64,000 nucleotides of DNA. Origin: Frateuria terrea. GTDB taxonomy: Bacteria; Pseudomonadota; Gammaproteobacteria; Xanthomonadales; Rhodanobacteraceae. Where the stretch lies: the NCBI RefSeq assembly GCF_900115705.1, contig NZ_FOXL01000002.1:558001-622000 (forward strand), in the 5' to 3' direction. Every line of letters begins with the position of its first letter. Positions within the stretch are counted from its first letter, which is position 1. Positions 24,446 through 33,223 of the stretch are shown here, in pieces. The notes under the pieces were generated by a model, which was not told where the DNA came from, did not search any database, and was given only the letters and a program-made list of their open reading frames with translations. The position numbers and the translations under genes are program-made.

Positions 24446-24574
24446 ATGCACCTCATCGTTTCAGCCCTGGTCGCGCTCGCCACCCTCGTGCTGCTGGCTT
24501 ACGCCGCCTGCCGCGAGGCACCGCGCCGCCGGGTGCGCGTCCGCAGCCGCCGCAGTGGCCCGATCGGGCCCTAG
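24446..24574 (+). CDS. Putative 42-residue membrane peptide
   Basis: A short ORF, MHLIVSALVALATLVLLAYA followed by an Arg-rich tail (REAPRRRVRVRSRRS). It has one hydrophobic helix and positive charges after it, which predicts an N-out or signal-anchor orientation. GGAG stands eleven bases before the ATG and eight before an in-frame GTG. It ends four bases before the convergent pncB stop and starts 103 bp from the divergent peroxidase. I know no family; coding status rests on composition and the ribosome site only. Confidence 0.4.
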   Translation: MHLIVSALVALATLVLLAYAACREAPRRRVRVRSRRSGPIGP

Positions 24575-24577
24575 CGG

Positions 24578-25765
24578 CTAGGCCTCCGGCGGAATGTCGA
24601 ACACCTGCCGCAGATAGGTCACATAGGCCGGGTCGTCGCACATGTTCTTGCCAGGCGAATCGCTGAGCTTGGCGACCGGCTGGCCATTGCAGCGGACCAT
24701 CTTGATGACGATCTGCAGCGGCGTCGGCCCGACGTCGTTGGTGAGGTTGGTGCCCACGCCGAAGGCCAGCTGGCAGCGCCCGCGGAAATGCCGGTAGAGC
24801 TGCATCACCCGCGGCATGTCCAGCGCGTCGCTGAACACCAGGATCTTGCTGCGCGGGTCGACGCGATTGGCCTGGTAGTGCGCCAGCACCTTCTCGCCCC
24901 AGGCGAACGGATCGCCCGAGTCGTGCCGGGTGCCGTCGAACAGCTTGCAGAAATACATGTCGAAGTCGCGCAGGAAGGCGTCCAGGCCATAGACGTCCGA
25001 CAGCGCGATGCCGAGGTCGCCGCGGTACTCCTTCGCCCAGGTCTCCAGCGCCACGCGCTGCGAGTCGCGCAGGCGCGGACCCAGCGCCTGATGTGCCTGC
25101 AGGTATTCGTGCGCCAGCGTGCCCAGGGGCGTGAGGCCGAGCTTCCAGGCCAGCCACACGTTGCTGGTGCCGGCCAGCTGCTCACCCAGGCCGTCGCGCA
25201 AGGTACGCACCACTTCCTCGTGCCATTCGCGCGAGAAGCGCCGGCGCGTGCCGTAGTCGGCGATGCGGCAGTCGGCGTACTCCGGATCGGCCCGCAGCAA
25301 TGCAATCTTCGCTCGCAGCCGCGCGCGCCCCTGCGCGAGGTCCAGGCCAGGCTGGGTGTTGCGAAAGTACACCTCGTTGACGATCGCCAGCAGCGGCACC
25401 TCGAACAGGATCGTGTGCAGCCACGGCCCGACGATGCGGATCTCGATCTCGCCTTCGGCGGTCTGCGAGGGCGCGATGTCGACGTACTTGGCGTTCAGCT
25501 GGAACAGGCCCAGGAAGTCGACGAAATCGCTCTTGATGTAACGCCAGCTGCGCAGGTAATCGAGCTCCTCCGGCGTGAAGCGCAGGCTGCACAAGGCCTC
25601 CAGCTCCGCACGGATCTCCCCGATGTACGGCACCAGATCGATGCCCGGGTTGCGGCACTTGAAGCGGTACTCGACCTGGGCCGCCGGATAGTGGTGCAAC
25701 ACCACCTGCATCATCGAGAACTTGTACAGGTCGGTGTCGAGCAGCGAGCGGACGATCATGCGCAT
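24578..25765 (-). CDS. pncB: Nicotinate phosphoribosyltransferase
   Basis: PncB converts nicotinate plus PRPP (with ATP) to nicotinate mononucleotide in NAD salvage. The 395-residue protein shows [30 protein letters not shown], the [17 protein letters not shown] block with the regulatory His, [30 protein letters not shown] with the catalytic HDSGDP, and GVGTNLTND. These are in standard order and length for the E. coli-type enzyme. Two in-frame ATGs (25765 and 25759) are equally plausible starts. The thioredoxin-like gene stops 37 bp upstream on the same strand. Together with the PnuC-like gene at the left edge it could serve NAD supply, though the two are far apart. Confidence 0.95.
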   Translation of the reverse strand: MRMIVRSLLDTDLYKFSMMQVVLHHYPAAQVEYRFKCRNPGIDLVPYIGEIRAELEALCSLRFTPEELDYLRSWRYIKSDFVDFLGLFQLNAKYVDIAPSQTAEGEIEIRIVGPWLHTILFEVPLLAIVNEVYFRNTQPGLDLAQGRARLRAKIALLRADPEYADCRIADYGTRRRFSREWHEEVVRTLRDGLGEQLAGTSNVWLAWKLGLTPLGTLAHEYLQAHQALGPRLRDSQRVALETWAKEYRGDLGIALSDVYGLDAFLRDFDMYFCKLFDGTRHDSGDPFAWGEKVLAHYQANRVDPRSKILVFSDALDMPRVMQLYRHFRGRCQLAFGVGTNLTNDVGPTPLQIVIKMVRCNGQPVAKLSDSPGKNMCDDPAYVTYLRQVFDIPPEA

Positions 25766-25802
25766 GCCTTGCGGGATCCGGCAGGCCGGATCGGAACCTG
25801 CA

Positions 25803-26189
25803 TTATCCCTGCGCCGGCGCCAGCGCGGCGAGCTGGCCCTCGATGGCCTGCGCGAACGCCTCGGCACTGGGCCAGCTGGTGATGCGGCCGAGCTTGCGCG
25901 TGCCGCAGAACACGAAGAACGCCGGGATGCCATGCAGGCCGAAGCGCGTGGCCATCGCCGGATCCTCATAGACGTTGTCGTGCAGCCAGCGCACGCGCGA
26001 CCACTGGAAGCGTTCGCGCGCCAGCAGCAGGGCGCCCTTGGCGATGTCGCAGTTGGGGCAGTCGCGCCCCCACAGGAACAGGATGGAAAGGCCGTCGTCC
26101 GGCTCCGCGAGCACGGCATCGAGCACGGTTTCGCGCACGCGACGCATCGGGAACTGCTCGAAGAACCGGGGAACGGTGGTGTCGCTCAT
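25803..26189 (-). CDS. Thioredoxin-like protein with CPNC motif
   Basis: A 128-residue thioredoxin-fold protein without a signal peptide. The redox motif reads [12 protein letters not shown] (C-P-N-C instead of C-G-P-C), the cis-Pro loop is [11 protein letters not shown], and the final helix carries [13 protein letters not shown]. The Pro-Asn dipeptide and the DIAKGALL helix differ from classic thioredoxin, so partner and potential are unknown. The start [12 protein letters not shown] is chosen; the ORF extends 57 Arg-rich residues further. It lies just upstream of pncB and just downstream of the YncE-like gene, all in the same direction. Confidence 0.82.
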   Translation of the reverse strand: MSDTTVPRFFEQFPMRRVRETVLDAVLAEPDDGLSILFLWGRDCPNCDIAKGALLLARERFQWSRVRWLHDNVYEDPAMATRFGLHGIPAFFVFCGTRKLGRITSWPSAEAFAQAIEGQLAALAPAQG

Positions 26190-26220
26190 CCTCCCACGAT
26201 GGAGGCGGCGCCCTGGCGGC

Positions 26221-27261
26221 TCAAGGCGAGCGCCCAACCTCCAGCACGGTGAAGCTGCCCGGCAGCACGGACGGGTGACGGTGCGGGCCGCCCTGCTCCG
26301 TGTGCACCGCGAACTGCGCGGCCGACAGGAACAGATGGCCAGTGTGCGGATCCAGGGCAAGCGTGCGGGCGGTGGCCTGGGTGGGAACGGTGGCGAGCAC
26401 GCGATAGTGGTCAGGGTCGTCTTCGTGCACCACCGTCAACGTGCCGTCCTGGCCATTGGCGCTGTAGACCAGGCCGCGTCGGCTGTCGAACGCGGCGGCA
26501 TCGGGGCCATTGCCGATCGCCACGCTCGCCACGCGATGACCATCGTCGGCATCCAGCACTGTCATGGTGCGGTTGTCGCAGACCGAGAACAGGCGGCGGT
26601 GCGCGGTGTCCAGCGCCAGCCCGCTGGGCGACTCGCACGGCGCCAGCGACCAGATCGCCAGCACCTTGCCCGCCTTCGGATCGAGCTTGGCCAGCTGGTT
26701 CTTGTCTTCGATGTTCACCCAGACGTGGCCGGCGCCGTCGCTGACCGCGAATTCGGGCTTGCCCGGCAAAGCGATGGTGGCCAGCGCCTTGCCGCTGGCT
26801 GCGTCGAACGCGGTGGCATTGGCACTACGCCCGTTGAAGGTGAAGACGCGGTTGCTGGCCGGGTCGTACAGGATCGCATCGGGATTGGCGCCAGTGGCCT
26901 TGAGCGTGGCGGTGGGCTTGAGCGTGCGGGTGTCGAACACGGTCACCTCGCCGCTACGGCCATTGCTGATCCAGCCGCGGTGCATGGCCGGGGCAAGGGC
27001 GATACCGTGCACGCCATGGAGTTGCCCGATGCGGCCTACGGTCTTGCCGTCGTCGGCATCCAGCACCACGACTTGGTCGCCGTGGCTGACGTACACGCGG
27101 CGCGCGGCGGCGTCGACCGCCAGGTAATCCCAGCCCTGGTCGCCGCCAGGGGTGTAACGGTGCAGCACGCGGTAGCCCGAATGCGGTGTCGATGCGGCCA
27201 GCGCCGCGGCGGTGCACAGTCCAAGCGATGCAGCGAAGACCCAGCGGGACGTGGCGTTCAT
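26221..27261 (-). CDS. Periplasmic YncE-like beta-propeller protein
   Basis: A 346-residue exported protein with signal peptide (RWVFAASLGLCTAAALAAS) and a run of YVTN/NHL-type blades, for example RVYVSHGDQVVVLDADDGKTVGRI (two parts), GWISNGRSGEVTVFDTRTL, RVFTFNGRSANATAFDA and RLFSVCDNRTMTVLDADDG. The repeated pattern is strand, then V.D...G. The family includes E. coli YncE, a periplasmic DNA- or ligand-binding propeller of unclear role. A paralogue of similar length is at 51475. The gene is leftward between the aminopeptidase and thioredoxin-like genes. Confidence 0.87.
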   Translation of the reverse strand: MNATSRWVFAASLGLCTAAALAASTPHSGYRVLHRYTPGGDQGWDYLAVDAAARRVYVSHGDQVVVLDADDGKTVGRIGQLHGVHGIALAPAMHRGWISNGRSGEVTVFDTRTLKPTATLKATGANPDAILYDPASNRVFTFNGRSANATAFDAASGKALATIALPGKPEFAVSDGAGHVWVNIEDKNQLAKLDPKAGKVLAIWSLAPCESPSGLALDTAHRRLFSVCDNRTMTVLDADDGHRVASVAIGNGPDAAAFDSRRGLVYSANGQDGTLTVVHEDDPDHYRVLATVPTQATARTLALDPHTGHLFLSAAQFAVHTEQGGPHRHPSVLPGSFTVLEVGRSP

Positions 27262-27304
27262 GGCGGTTCTCCGTGGCGGACCGGCCGATGCTCCTACCTG
27301 CGCC

Positions 27305-28384
27305 TTATCGTGCGCTTATGTCCACGCCGCCGACCAGGCCGTCCAGCCTGCGGTCACGTTGCGCCTTCGGCTCATCGGCCAAGGTGCGAACCTTCTCGTA
27401 GAACGGCTCCCACCGGTGCCCCGCACGGTCGAACAGGAGGGCAAATGCGCCGGTCCAGCGGTCGTACAGCCCGAACGGCAGCAGCCGGGCATTGTTGATG
27501 GGCGCGGCGACCCAGGCGTCGTAGCGGTGATCGCCGGGCCATCGTCGGTCCCGCCATTGGGCGTAGTGGCGGCGGAATGCCTCGATCCGGGCTTGCTTGC
27601 CGCGTGCCAGCGCTGTCGCGTCATGGGTGGAGCTGTACAACTGCTTCAGGCGGTCGCGCAGCTCCAGCACCAGTGCGGTGAAGCCCTGTTCGATCGCCTG
27701 CGCGCGCGCATCGGGCGGCGGCAGCTCGCGTACCTTGCGCCACTCGCGCAAGCCTTGCTGCTCGACGAAGCTGGCGAAGGATTCGTTGAAGGCGGTGTCA
27801 CCCTTGACGTACAACTTCTGGTGCGCGAGTTCGTGGAAGATCGTGCCTGCCACGTCGTCGTCGTCCCAGCGCAGCATGCTGGAGACGATCGGATCGGCAA
27901 ACCAGCCCAGGGTCGAATAGGCCGGCACCGGCCCGATCCACACGTCGTCGCCCCCGGCCTTCAGCTGCGCGGCACGGGCCTGCGCACGGGCCTGATCGAA
28001 ATAGCCGCGGTAGGCCACGCAGCCGGCGATCGGAAAACATTGCGGCACCGCCTCCACCGAGTAGGGCGGCGTGGCGAACACGTTCCAGGCCACATAGGGA
28101 CGATGCAGGTCGACGTAGCTGGTGTAGCTGCGGTTACGCGGCAAATCCAGCTGCGCGGAAGCGAACCGCCGCGCCTGCGCAGCCAGCCGCAGGCGCCTGG
28201 CCAGAACCGGATCGGTGGCCGGATCGTTCACCACCCTGGCAATCGCCCGGCGATGCAGCAGCAACGAGGTCTGCCCATGCGCCACATGCGCGTAGTAGCG
28301 CAGGCTGGCGCAGCCGCCGAGCAGCAGGCATAGCGCGGTGGTGGCCAGGCGCAGGGCGCGCCCGCAGAGACGTGGTGAAGGCAT
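27305..28384 (-). CDS. Lipoprotein metallo-aminopeptidase (COG4324)
   Basis: A 359-residue lipoprotein: MPSPRLCGRALRLATTALC with lipobox LLLGGC near residue 24. The zinc-peptidase motif HELAHQKLYVKGDTAFNESFASF holds HExxH and a downstream Glu in NESFA. The blocks SYVDLHRPYVAWNVFATP, CFPIAGCVAYRGYF and AYSTLGWFADPIVSSML are those of the predicted-aminopeptidase family COG4324 (DUF2265-like). No substrate is established. The start is the ATG opening the lipoprotein signal; the ORF continues upstream without conservation. It is leftward, 43 bp upstream of the YncE-like gene. Confidence 0.88.
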   Translation of the reverse strand: MPSPRLCGRALRLATTALCLLLGGCASLRYYAHVAHGQTSLLLHRRAIARVVNDPATDPVLARRLRLAAQARRFASAQLDLPRNRSYTSYVDLHRPYVAWNVFATPPYSVEAVPQCFPIAGCVAYRGYFDQARAQARAAQLKAGGDDVWIGPVPAYSTLGWFADPIVSSMLRWDDDDVAGTIFHELAHQKLYVKGDTAFNESFASFVEQQGLREWRKVRELPPPDARAQAIEQGFTALVLELRDRLKQLYSSTHDATALARGKQARIEAFRRHYAQWRDRRWPGDHRYDAWVAAPINNARLLPFGLYDRWTGAFALLFDRAGHRWEPFYEKVRTLADEPKAQRDRRLDGLVGGVDISAR

Positions 28385-28440
28385 GCCGCGATTGTGCCAA
28401 GCATGCGCGCCGCGCACGAGCCGCGCGGCTGGTTGCAAGG

Positions 28441-28848
28441 TCAGTGGCGATCGTGGTCGCGGTCGCGGCGGCCGCGCCAATCACCGCGATCATGCCCGCG
28501 CTGGTCGCCGTCCCGGTCGCGGCGGTCGCGGCGGTCGTCGCGATCGTGGCGGTCGTCGCGATCGTGATAACGACCGCGGCCCCAGTCGCGCCCGCGGTAA
28601 TGGTGCGAGTCGCGATACCAGGTCCCGCTGATGCCGACGCTCACGCCCGGTGCATAACCCCAGCCAGGCCCGTAATAGCCACCGTATCCGTAGTAGTCCG
28701 GCTGGTAGATCACCGACGGACCCTCGCCGTAGTAGGCGTCGCCCTGGTAGCCGTTGCTGCGCACGTAGCTATAGCCAGGATCGTATTAGCAGCCCGACAG
28801 CGCGGCCGTGCCCAGCACCAGCGCCAGTCCTGCAAACATGCGTTTCAT
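28441..28848 (-). pseudogene. Lipoprotein gene with an in-frame stop after the lipobox
   Basis: From an ATG with a perfect GGAGGT ribosome site, the frame encodes a lipoprotein signal MKRMFAGLALVLGTAALSGC; codon 21 is then TAA (28788-28786). The same frame resumes at once, YDPGYSYVRSNGYQGDAYY and on for about 114 residues. It contains Tyr/Gly-rich blocks (YYGYGGYYGPGWGYAPG) and an Asp/Arg/His tail (DRDDRHDRDDRRDRRDRDG). Without the stop this is a normal small surface lipoprotein of the Tyr-rich, Asp-Arg-rich kind. Explanations are a nonsense mutation, a sequencing error (one base would restore Tyr) or readthrough. Codon quality is unchanged on both sides, so any mutation is recent. Confidence 0.75.
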
Positions 28849-28854
28849 GGGCTT

Positions 28855-28876
28855 ACCTCCGTGACTGTTGTCACGG
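28855..28876 (-). promoter_or_regulatory. Hairpin overlapping the lipoprotein ribosome-binding site
   Basis: In the leftward mRNA, CCGTGAC and GTCACGG form a perfect seven-base stem with a four-base loop. The final GG of the stem belong to the GGAGGT Shine-Dalgarno. Folding could limit ribosome access to the broken lipoprotein gene. It may instead be a repressor palindrome. Confidence 0.35.
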
Positions 28877-28964
28877 ATGCCACGCTAGTCGGGATGATTT
28901 GAATGCGCCCTGAGCGTCGCGCCCGCCCCTTCCGGCACGGACGCGACGCACGGGCCTGGCGGCC

Positions 28965-29714
28965 TCAGATCTTGGCGCCGCGCTGTCCGGTATGGACCGG
29001 GATGGTGGTCTTGGGCGCGTCGCTGGGCAGCTGCGGACTGTCAGGCGTATGCACGGCCGACTCGCCTCTGGGTTGTGGTTGCCCATCTGCAGGGCGGTTG
29101 GCCGCGCGGGAGCGGTCATGCTTGGCATCGAGCAGCGCCTGGATGTGCGCGACCGCTTCTTCCGGGCTGATGTGCTGGGTCGCCGGAGCCTTCCCGGGTG
29201 CCGCACCCTTGCGGGCGGAAGGCTTGGCAGCGCCCGGCCTGCTGGGCTTGCCGGCGGGAGCGCCCTTCACTGCAGGTTTGCTCGCCATCTTCGTCGGCGC
29301 GCTCACCGGTGCGGCCTTGCGGGTAGCGGCCTTTTGGGGCTCGGCCTTCCTCGCAGCGACTTTCGTGGAAGCGGCCTTCTTTACGGCTGCTTTCTTCGCG
29401 GGTGCCTTCTTCGCTGCCGCCTTCTTCACCGCGGCTTTCTTTGGTGCCGTTTTCTTCACAGCGGCCTTCTTTGGCGCTGCCTTCCTCGCCACGGCCTTCT
29501 TGGTTGCGACCTTCTTCGCAGCGGTCTTGTTCGGTGCCGCCTTTTTGGTCGCGGTGCCCTTGCCGGCGGCCTTCTTTGCGGCCGAACCGGCGGTGCGGTT
29601 GACCGGGGTCTTGATGCCGGCCCTCTTCGCGGCGCTCTTCTTCGCCACGCTGTTGCCAGAGGAAGCCTTCTTTGCCGCGGATTTCTTCGCGGCCGACGTG
29701 CGGGTCGTTGCCAT
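28965..29714 (-). CDS. Histone H1-like Lys/Ala-rich protein
   Basis: A 249-residue, strongly basic protein. Residues 1-165 are built from KKAA/KKxAAxK repeats (ATTRTSAAKKSAAKKASS, AAPKKAAVKKTAPKKAAV), the pattern of histone H1 tails and of bacterial AlgP/Hc1/HctB-like DNA-binding proteins. A short C-terminal segment, HISPEEAVAHIQALLDAKHD, looks like a small helical domain, followed by a polar tail. It is expected to coat or compact DNA nonspecifically. The real function is not shown. The repeats at DNA level are degenerate, so length variation between strains is likely. The 141 bp upstream shows nothing beyond a probable promoter region. Confidence 0.82.
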   Translation of the reverse strand: MATTRTSAAKKSAAKKASSGNSVAKKSAAKRAGIKTPVNRTAGSAAKKAAGKGTATKKAAPNKTAAKKVATKKAVARKAAPKKAAVKKTAPKKAAVKKAAAKKAPAKKAAVKKAASTKVAARKAEPQKAATRKAAPVSAPTKMASKPAVKGAPAGKPSRPGAAKPSARKGAAPGKAPATQHISPEEAVAHIQALLDAKHDRSRAANRPADGQPQPRGESAVHTPDSPQLPSDAPKTTIPVHTGQRGAKI

Positions 29715-29855
29715 GCGTCATCACTCCTGCGGGTGGTCGATGCAGCCTTGCCGCGTTGGCATGCTCAACCTACGCGGCGGAAAGACCTGCACGTCCAGTA
29801 TTGCGCGGGCATCTTCCGCTGTCATGCGCGATTGCCGCATGAAACGGCTGCTCAT

Positions 29856-30656
29856 TCAGCCCTCGGGCTGGCCACGCAGCTCCAGCGCATGCCACTGGTG
29901 GCAGACGAATGCCTCGCGTGCGGCGTCGTAGTCCCAACGTTCCACGGCGCAGGCGTCCGATCCACGGCGACGCAACAGGTTCACCGAGTTGGCAATGCCG
30001 CCGCGCACGCGACGCGACACCGCGGTGCCGGCCTGCACCACCCACAGCGGCCGGCCGGCCGGCGCGGGCAAGGGGCACAGGTAAGGCAGGTGGATGTGCC
30101 CCCCCAGCACCAGCTGGGCGCCCGCGGCGGCCCATGCATCGGCTGCGCCGGCATGCCCGCGCAGCAGGTTGCGCCGGTCCGAATGGCAGATCACCCCCAT
30201 CGGCTGGTGCACCACCACCACGCGCAGCTGTTCCGGCGCCGCCGCGCGCAGGCGCCTCGCCACCCGGTCGACCTGCCGGGCCGATACCTCGCCCTGCTTG
30301 TGACGCCACCAGCGCGTCGTATTGACCCCCAGCACCAGCCACTCCGCGGACGACCACGCCGGCTCAAGCTCGTCGCCGAAGGCGGCCTGGTAGCGGGCAT
30401 AAGGTGTCAACAGCCGGGAACCCAGGTCGAACAGGGGGATATCATGGTTGCCGGGAATCGCCAGGTGCGGCCCCGGCAGGCTTTGGACGAATTCGCGCGC
30501 GGCAGCGAACTGCGCCGCGCGCGCGCGCTGGGTCAGGTCGCCGGAGAGCACCACCAGTGCCGGCCGGACCTCATGCACCAGGGCACGCAGCGCCGCCAGC
30601 ACGGGCGCCCGCTCCGTGCCGAAGTGGGAATCGGACATGTGCAGCAGCACGCTCAT
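29856..30656 (-). CDS. Metallophosphoesterase (calcineurin-like)
   Basis: A 266-residue cytoplasmic phosphoesterase of the cAMP-phosphodiesterase/CpdA-like type. Motifs in order: LLHMSDSHFG (D-x-H), VVLSGDLTQR (GD), AIPGNHDIPLF (GNHD), VVVHQPMG, and LGGHIHLPYL (GHIH). The usual substrates of this branch are cyclic nucleotides or lipid-linked phosphates; which applies is not clear. Its start overlaps the stop of the lipid-kinase gene by four bases, so the two are translationally coupled. A role in phospholipid turnover is suggested by that neighbour, as inference only. Confidence 0.88.
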   Translation of the reverse strand: MSVLLHMSDSHFGTERAPVLAALRALVHEVRPALVVLSGDLTQRARAAQFAAAREFVQSLPGPHLAIPGNHDIPLFDLGSRLLTPYARYQAAFGDELEPAWSSAEWLVLGVNTTRWWRHKQGEVSARQVDRVARRLRAAAPEQLRVVVVHQPMGVICHSDRRNLLRGHAGAADAWAAAGAQLVLGGHIHLPYLCPLPAPAGRPLWVVQAGTAVSRRVRGGIANSVNLLRRRGSDACAVERWDYDAAREAFVCHQWHALELRGQPEG

Positions 30657-31594
30657 GCAGAGTCCGGCCGGTTGGGTACCAGCAGCCGCAGCGGCTGCGG
30701 GGCGACCCGGAAGCGCAACGGCAGCGGCAGCCGGGTGATCTCGCCATCGATCGCCAGCTTGATGTGCCGTCGATGCGGCAGCGTGGCTTCCAGCTCCGTG
30801 AACGCGAAGCTGTCGACCTTGTCGACGTCGCCCAGGTGGCCGAACAGCCCGCGCACCGCGGTGAGGATCATCCGCCAGCGCGCCAGCGGCGGCAGCACGA
30901 TGCCGACCAGCCGGCCGCGTTCGACCGCCTCCGCTTCGGCGATGCCGATATCGGCCAGTTGCAGCCGGTTGTCGCCCACCACCAGCGTCGTGCTGCGGCG
31001 CAGCTGGGTTCGCCCGTCTCCGCACAGCGACAGGCGCAGGTCCGGATAGTCGCCCAGCAGCGCGCGCAACCCCGAGAGCAGCGCGACCAGCCGGTGCCGG
31101 CCGAAGCGGCGCTTGTCCAGCTCGCGCCGCTCCAGCAGTTCGGGGTAGAGACCCAGGCTGGCGTTCACCAGGAACACCCGGTGGTTGACCATGCCGACCT
31201 GCACGCGGGCCTCGCGCGCGTCCAGCAGCCCGCGCACGCCCGCGCCCACATCGCCCTCGGGCAACCCGTGGCAGCGGCCGAAGAAGTTGAAGGTGCCCTG
31301 CGGCAGCACGCCCAGCGGCAGGCCGCTCGGCAGCACCGCCTGTACCACTGCGTTGATGGTGCCGTCGCCGCCGGCCACCACGACCGTGCCGCCCTGCTCC
31401 TCCGCCGCCGCAACGGCCTGGGCCGCCAGCGTGCCCAGCTCGCGCGGATGCCGTACGCAGTAAAGCCGGTACGGGTATGACGCGGCATCGAGTTCCGCGC
31501 GGATGGCCTGTTCCGTCGCATCGGCATCGCCGCTGCCGGAGCGGCGGTTGAGTACGACGAAAAACGGCCGCCGGTGGTCTTGCGGCGTGGGCAT
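30653..31594 (-). CDS. Diacylglycerol/lipid kinase family protein
   Basis: A 313-residue member of the DAGK catalytic domain family (YegS/BmrU/LCB5). It shows the N-terminal FFVVLNRRSGSGDAD, the nucleotide loop VVVAGGDGTINAVVQ with the signature GGDGT, LGVLPQGTFNFFGR and a second domain of beta strands ending near LPLPLRFRVAP. YegS-type enzymes phosphorylate diacylglycerol or phosphatidylglycerol. Substrate is not predictable here. The stop overlaps the start of the phosphoesterase gene, and the rhomboid gene lies 7 bp upstream, making a three-gene leftward unit. Confidence 0.92.
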   Translation of the reverse strand: MPTPQDHRRPFFVVLNRRSGSGDADATEQAIRAELDAASYPYRLYCVRHPRELGTLAAQAVAAAEEQGGTVVVAGGDGTINAVVQAVLPSGLPLGVLPQGTFNFFGRCHGLPEGDVGAGVRGLLDAREARVQVGMVNHRVFLVNASLGLYPELLERRELDKRRFGRHRLVALLSGLRALLGDYPDLRLSLCGDGRTQLRRSTTLVVGDNRLQLADIGIAEAEAVERGRLVGIVLPPLARWRMILTAVRGLFGHLGDVDKVDSFAFTELEATLPHRRHIKLAIDGEITRLPLPLRFRVAPQPLRLLVPNRPDSA

Positions 31595-31601
31595 GGCCCT
31601 C

Positions 31602-32204
31602 CTATAGGCGTGGATTCATGAGCAGCGCGAGGAAGTGAGTGAACACCCGCGGCTCTATCAGCAAGGTGAAGACCACGCCATAGGCGGCGCCCCACAGGTG
31701 GGCGCTGTGGTTGATGTTGTCGCGGCCGACCCGGTCCATGTAGATCGAATAGCCGACGTAGAGCACGGCGTAGAGGATCGCCGGCATCGGCAGCACGAAC
31801 ACGATGATGCGCGACCACGGCGAGAGCAGGATGAAGGCGAACAGCACGGCCGACACCGCTCCGGAGGCACCCAGGCTGTGATAGTTCGGGTTGCGCCGGT
31901 TCTTCAGATACGTCGGCAGGATCGAAGCCACCAGGCCGCCGATGTAGAACAGCAGGAAACCCAGCCTTCCGAGCTCGGCCGTGTAGAACTGCTCGATCAG
32001 CCGCCCGAAGAAAAACAACGTCAGCATGTTGAACAGCAGGTGGCCGAAGTCGGCATGCACCAGCCCGTAGGTGACCAGCCGGTGGTACTCGCGGTGGCGC
32101 TGGATCGCCGGCGGCCAGAGGATCAGGTCGTCCATCAGCTTGGGCTTGTTGAAGGCAAGGAACGAGACGACGCAGGTGACGGCGATGATGGCCAGGGTGA
32201 GCAT
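31602..32204 (-). CDS. Rhomboid family intramembrane serine protease
   Basis: A 200-residue six-helix membrane protein. Rhomboid hallmarks are HADFGHLLFNMLTLFFFG (H-x4-H-x2-N), the catalytic serine in SLGASGAVSAVLFA (GASG) and the catalytic His in NHSAHLWGAAYG (H-x2-G). It therefore has the Ser-His dyad needed to cleave membrane helices; substrates are unknown. The ATG at 32204 begins the first helix (MLTLAIIAVTC). It is the first gene of a leftward unit with the lipid kinase and phosphoesterase and is divergent from the PhzF gene. Confidence 0.9.
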   Translation of the reverse strand: MLTLAIIAVTCVVSFLAFNKPKLMDDLILWPPAIQRHREYHRLVTYGLVHADFGHLLFNMLTLFFFGRLIEQFYTAELGRLGFLLFYIGGLVASILPTYLKNRRNPNYHSLGASGAVSAVLFAFILLSPWSRIIVFVLPMPAILYAVLYVGYSIYMDRVGRDNINHSAHLWGAAYGVVFTLLIEPRVFTHFLALLMNPRL

Positions 32205-32341
32205 GATCGCTGGGCTTCCTCGGGGAACGGCAGACCGCCCATCTTGGCGCCGGCATTCTGGCTTGTCGACCGCGCTTACGACGCCTGCGGCATCACGGCG
32301 TATCATGCGCGCCTTTATCCGCCCGCTCCCCTCGGACCCGC

Positions 32342-33223
32342 ATGGCACCGATCCGCTACCTGCATCTGGACGTCTTTGCCGCTGTTTGCGGCGGCGGCAA
32401 CCACCTCGGCGTGGTGACCGACGCGCGCGGCTGGAGCGATGAGCAGATGCAGCGCTTCGCGCGCTGGACCGCGCTGGTGGAAACCACCTTCCTGCTGCCA
32501 CCGTCCACGCCGCGGGCGAGCTATCGCGTGCGCATCTTCACCCCTCAGCGCGAGATCCCCTTCGCCGGCCATCCCAGCGTGGGCAGCGCGCACGCGGCGC
32601 TGGCCTGCGGGCTGGCGCAGCCGGTCGACGGAACGCTGTGGCAGGAATGCGGCGCCGGCGTGCTGCCGATCCGCGTGGAGGGCGACGGCGAGGCACGCGA
32701 CCTCCTGCTGAAGTCGCCCGGCGAGCGCGTGGTTGCCACCGGCCGCGAGGCGCATCCGCTGCTCGCCGCCACGCTCGGCGGCATCGAACTGGGCAAGCTG
32801 CCGCCGGCATTGGTCGATGGCGGCCGACGCTGGTGGCTGGCCGAAGTGGCCGACGAGGCCAGCCTGCGCGGCTGGCTGCCCGACCACAGCGCGATCGGAG
32901 CGCTGGCACGGGCGACCGACAGCATGGGCCTGTGCGCCTTCGCGCGCAGCGATTCGGGCGACTACCAGCTGGTGGTGCGCGCGTTCCCCGCCGGCGTGGG
33001 TATCGTCGAGGATCCGGCCTCCGGTGCCGCCAACGGCCTGATCGCCGCCTACATCGCCCACGCCGAGCCGCACGGCCCGCTGGCGCGCGGCTACGCGATC
33101 AGCCAGGGCCGGGAGATGGGCCACGACGCGCGGCTGCTGGCGCGCATCGAGCCGGATGCGATCTGGGTCGGCGGGCGGGCGCGCACCGTGGTCGACGGCC
33201 TGCTGCACTGGAACGGCACGTGA
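32342..33223 (+). CDS. PhzF family isomerase-like protein
   Basis: A 293-residue protein of the PhzF/diaminopimelate-epimerase fold. Conserved parts are [20 protein letters not shown], the VETTFLLPP segment with the active-site Glu, [21 protein letters not shown], and [19 protein letters not shown] with the DPASGxA motif. PhzF itself isomerises trans-2,3-dihydro-3-hydroxyanthranilate in phenazine synthesis, but no other phenazine genes occur here, and most chromosomal relatives have unknown substrates. The stop overlaps the GTG start of the YaiI gene as GTGA, so the two are coupled. Confidence 0.9.
   Translation: MAPIRYLHLDVFAAVCGGGNHLGVVTDARGWSDEQMQRFARWTALVETTFLLPPSTPRASYRVRIFTPQREIPFAGHPSVGSAHAALACGLAQPVDGTLWQECGAGVLPIRVEGDGEARDLLLKSPGERVVATGREAHPLLAATLGGIELGKLPPALVDGGRRWWLAEVADEASLRGWLPDHSAIGALARATDSMGLCAFARSDSGDYQLVVRAFPAGVGIVEDPASGAANGLIAAYIAHAEPHGPLARGYAISQGREMGHDARLLARIEPDAIWVGGRARTVVDGLLHWNGT

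Noticed and set aside
28965-29714. Lys/Ala-rich repeat gene as horizontally acquired eukaryote-like histone
   Set aside because: KAAxK-rich H1-like proteins are widespread in proteobacteria, and base composition matches the surroundings.
32342-33223. Phenazine biosynthesis locus suggested by PhzF
   Set aside because: No phzA-E or G genes surround it; isolated PhzF-fold proteins are common and mostly of unknown function.
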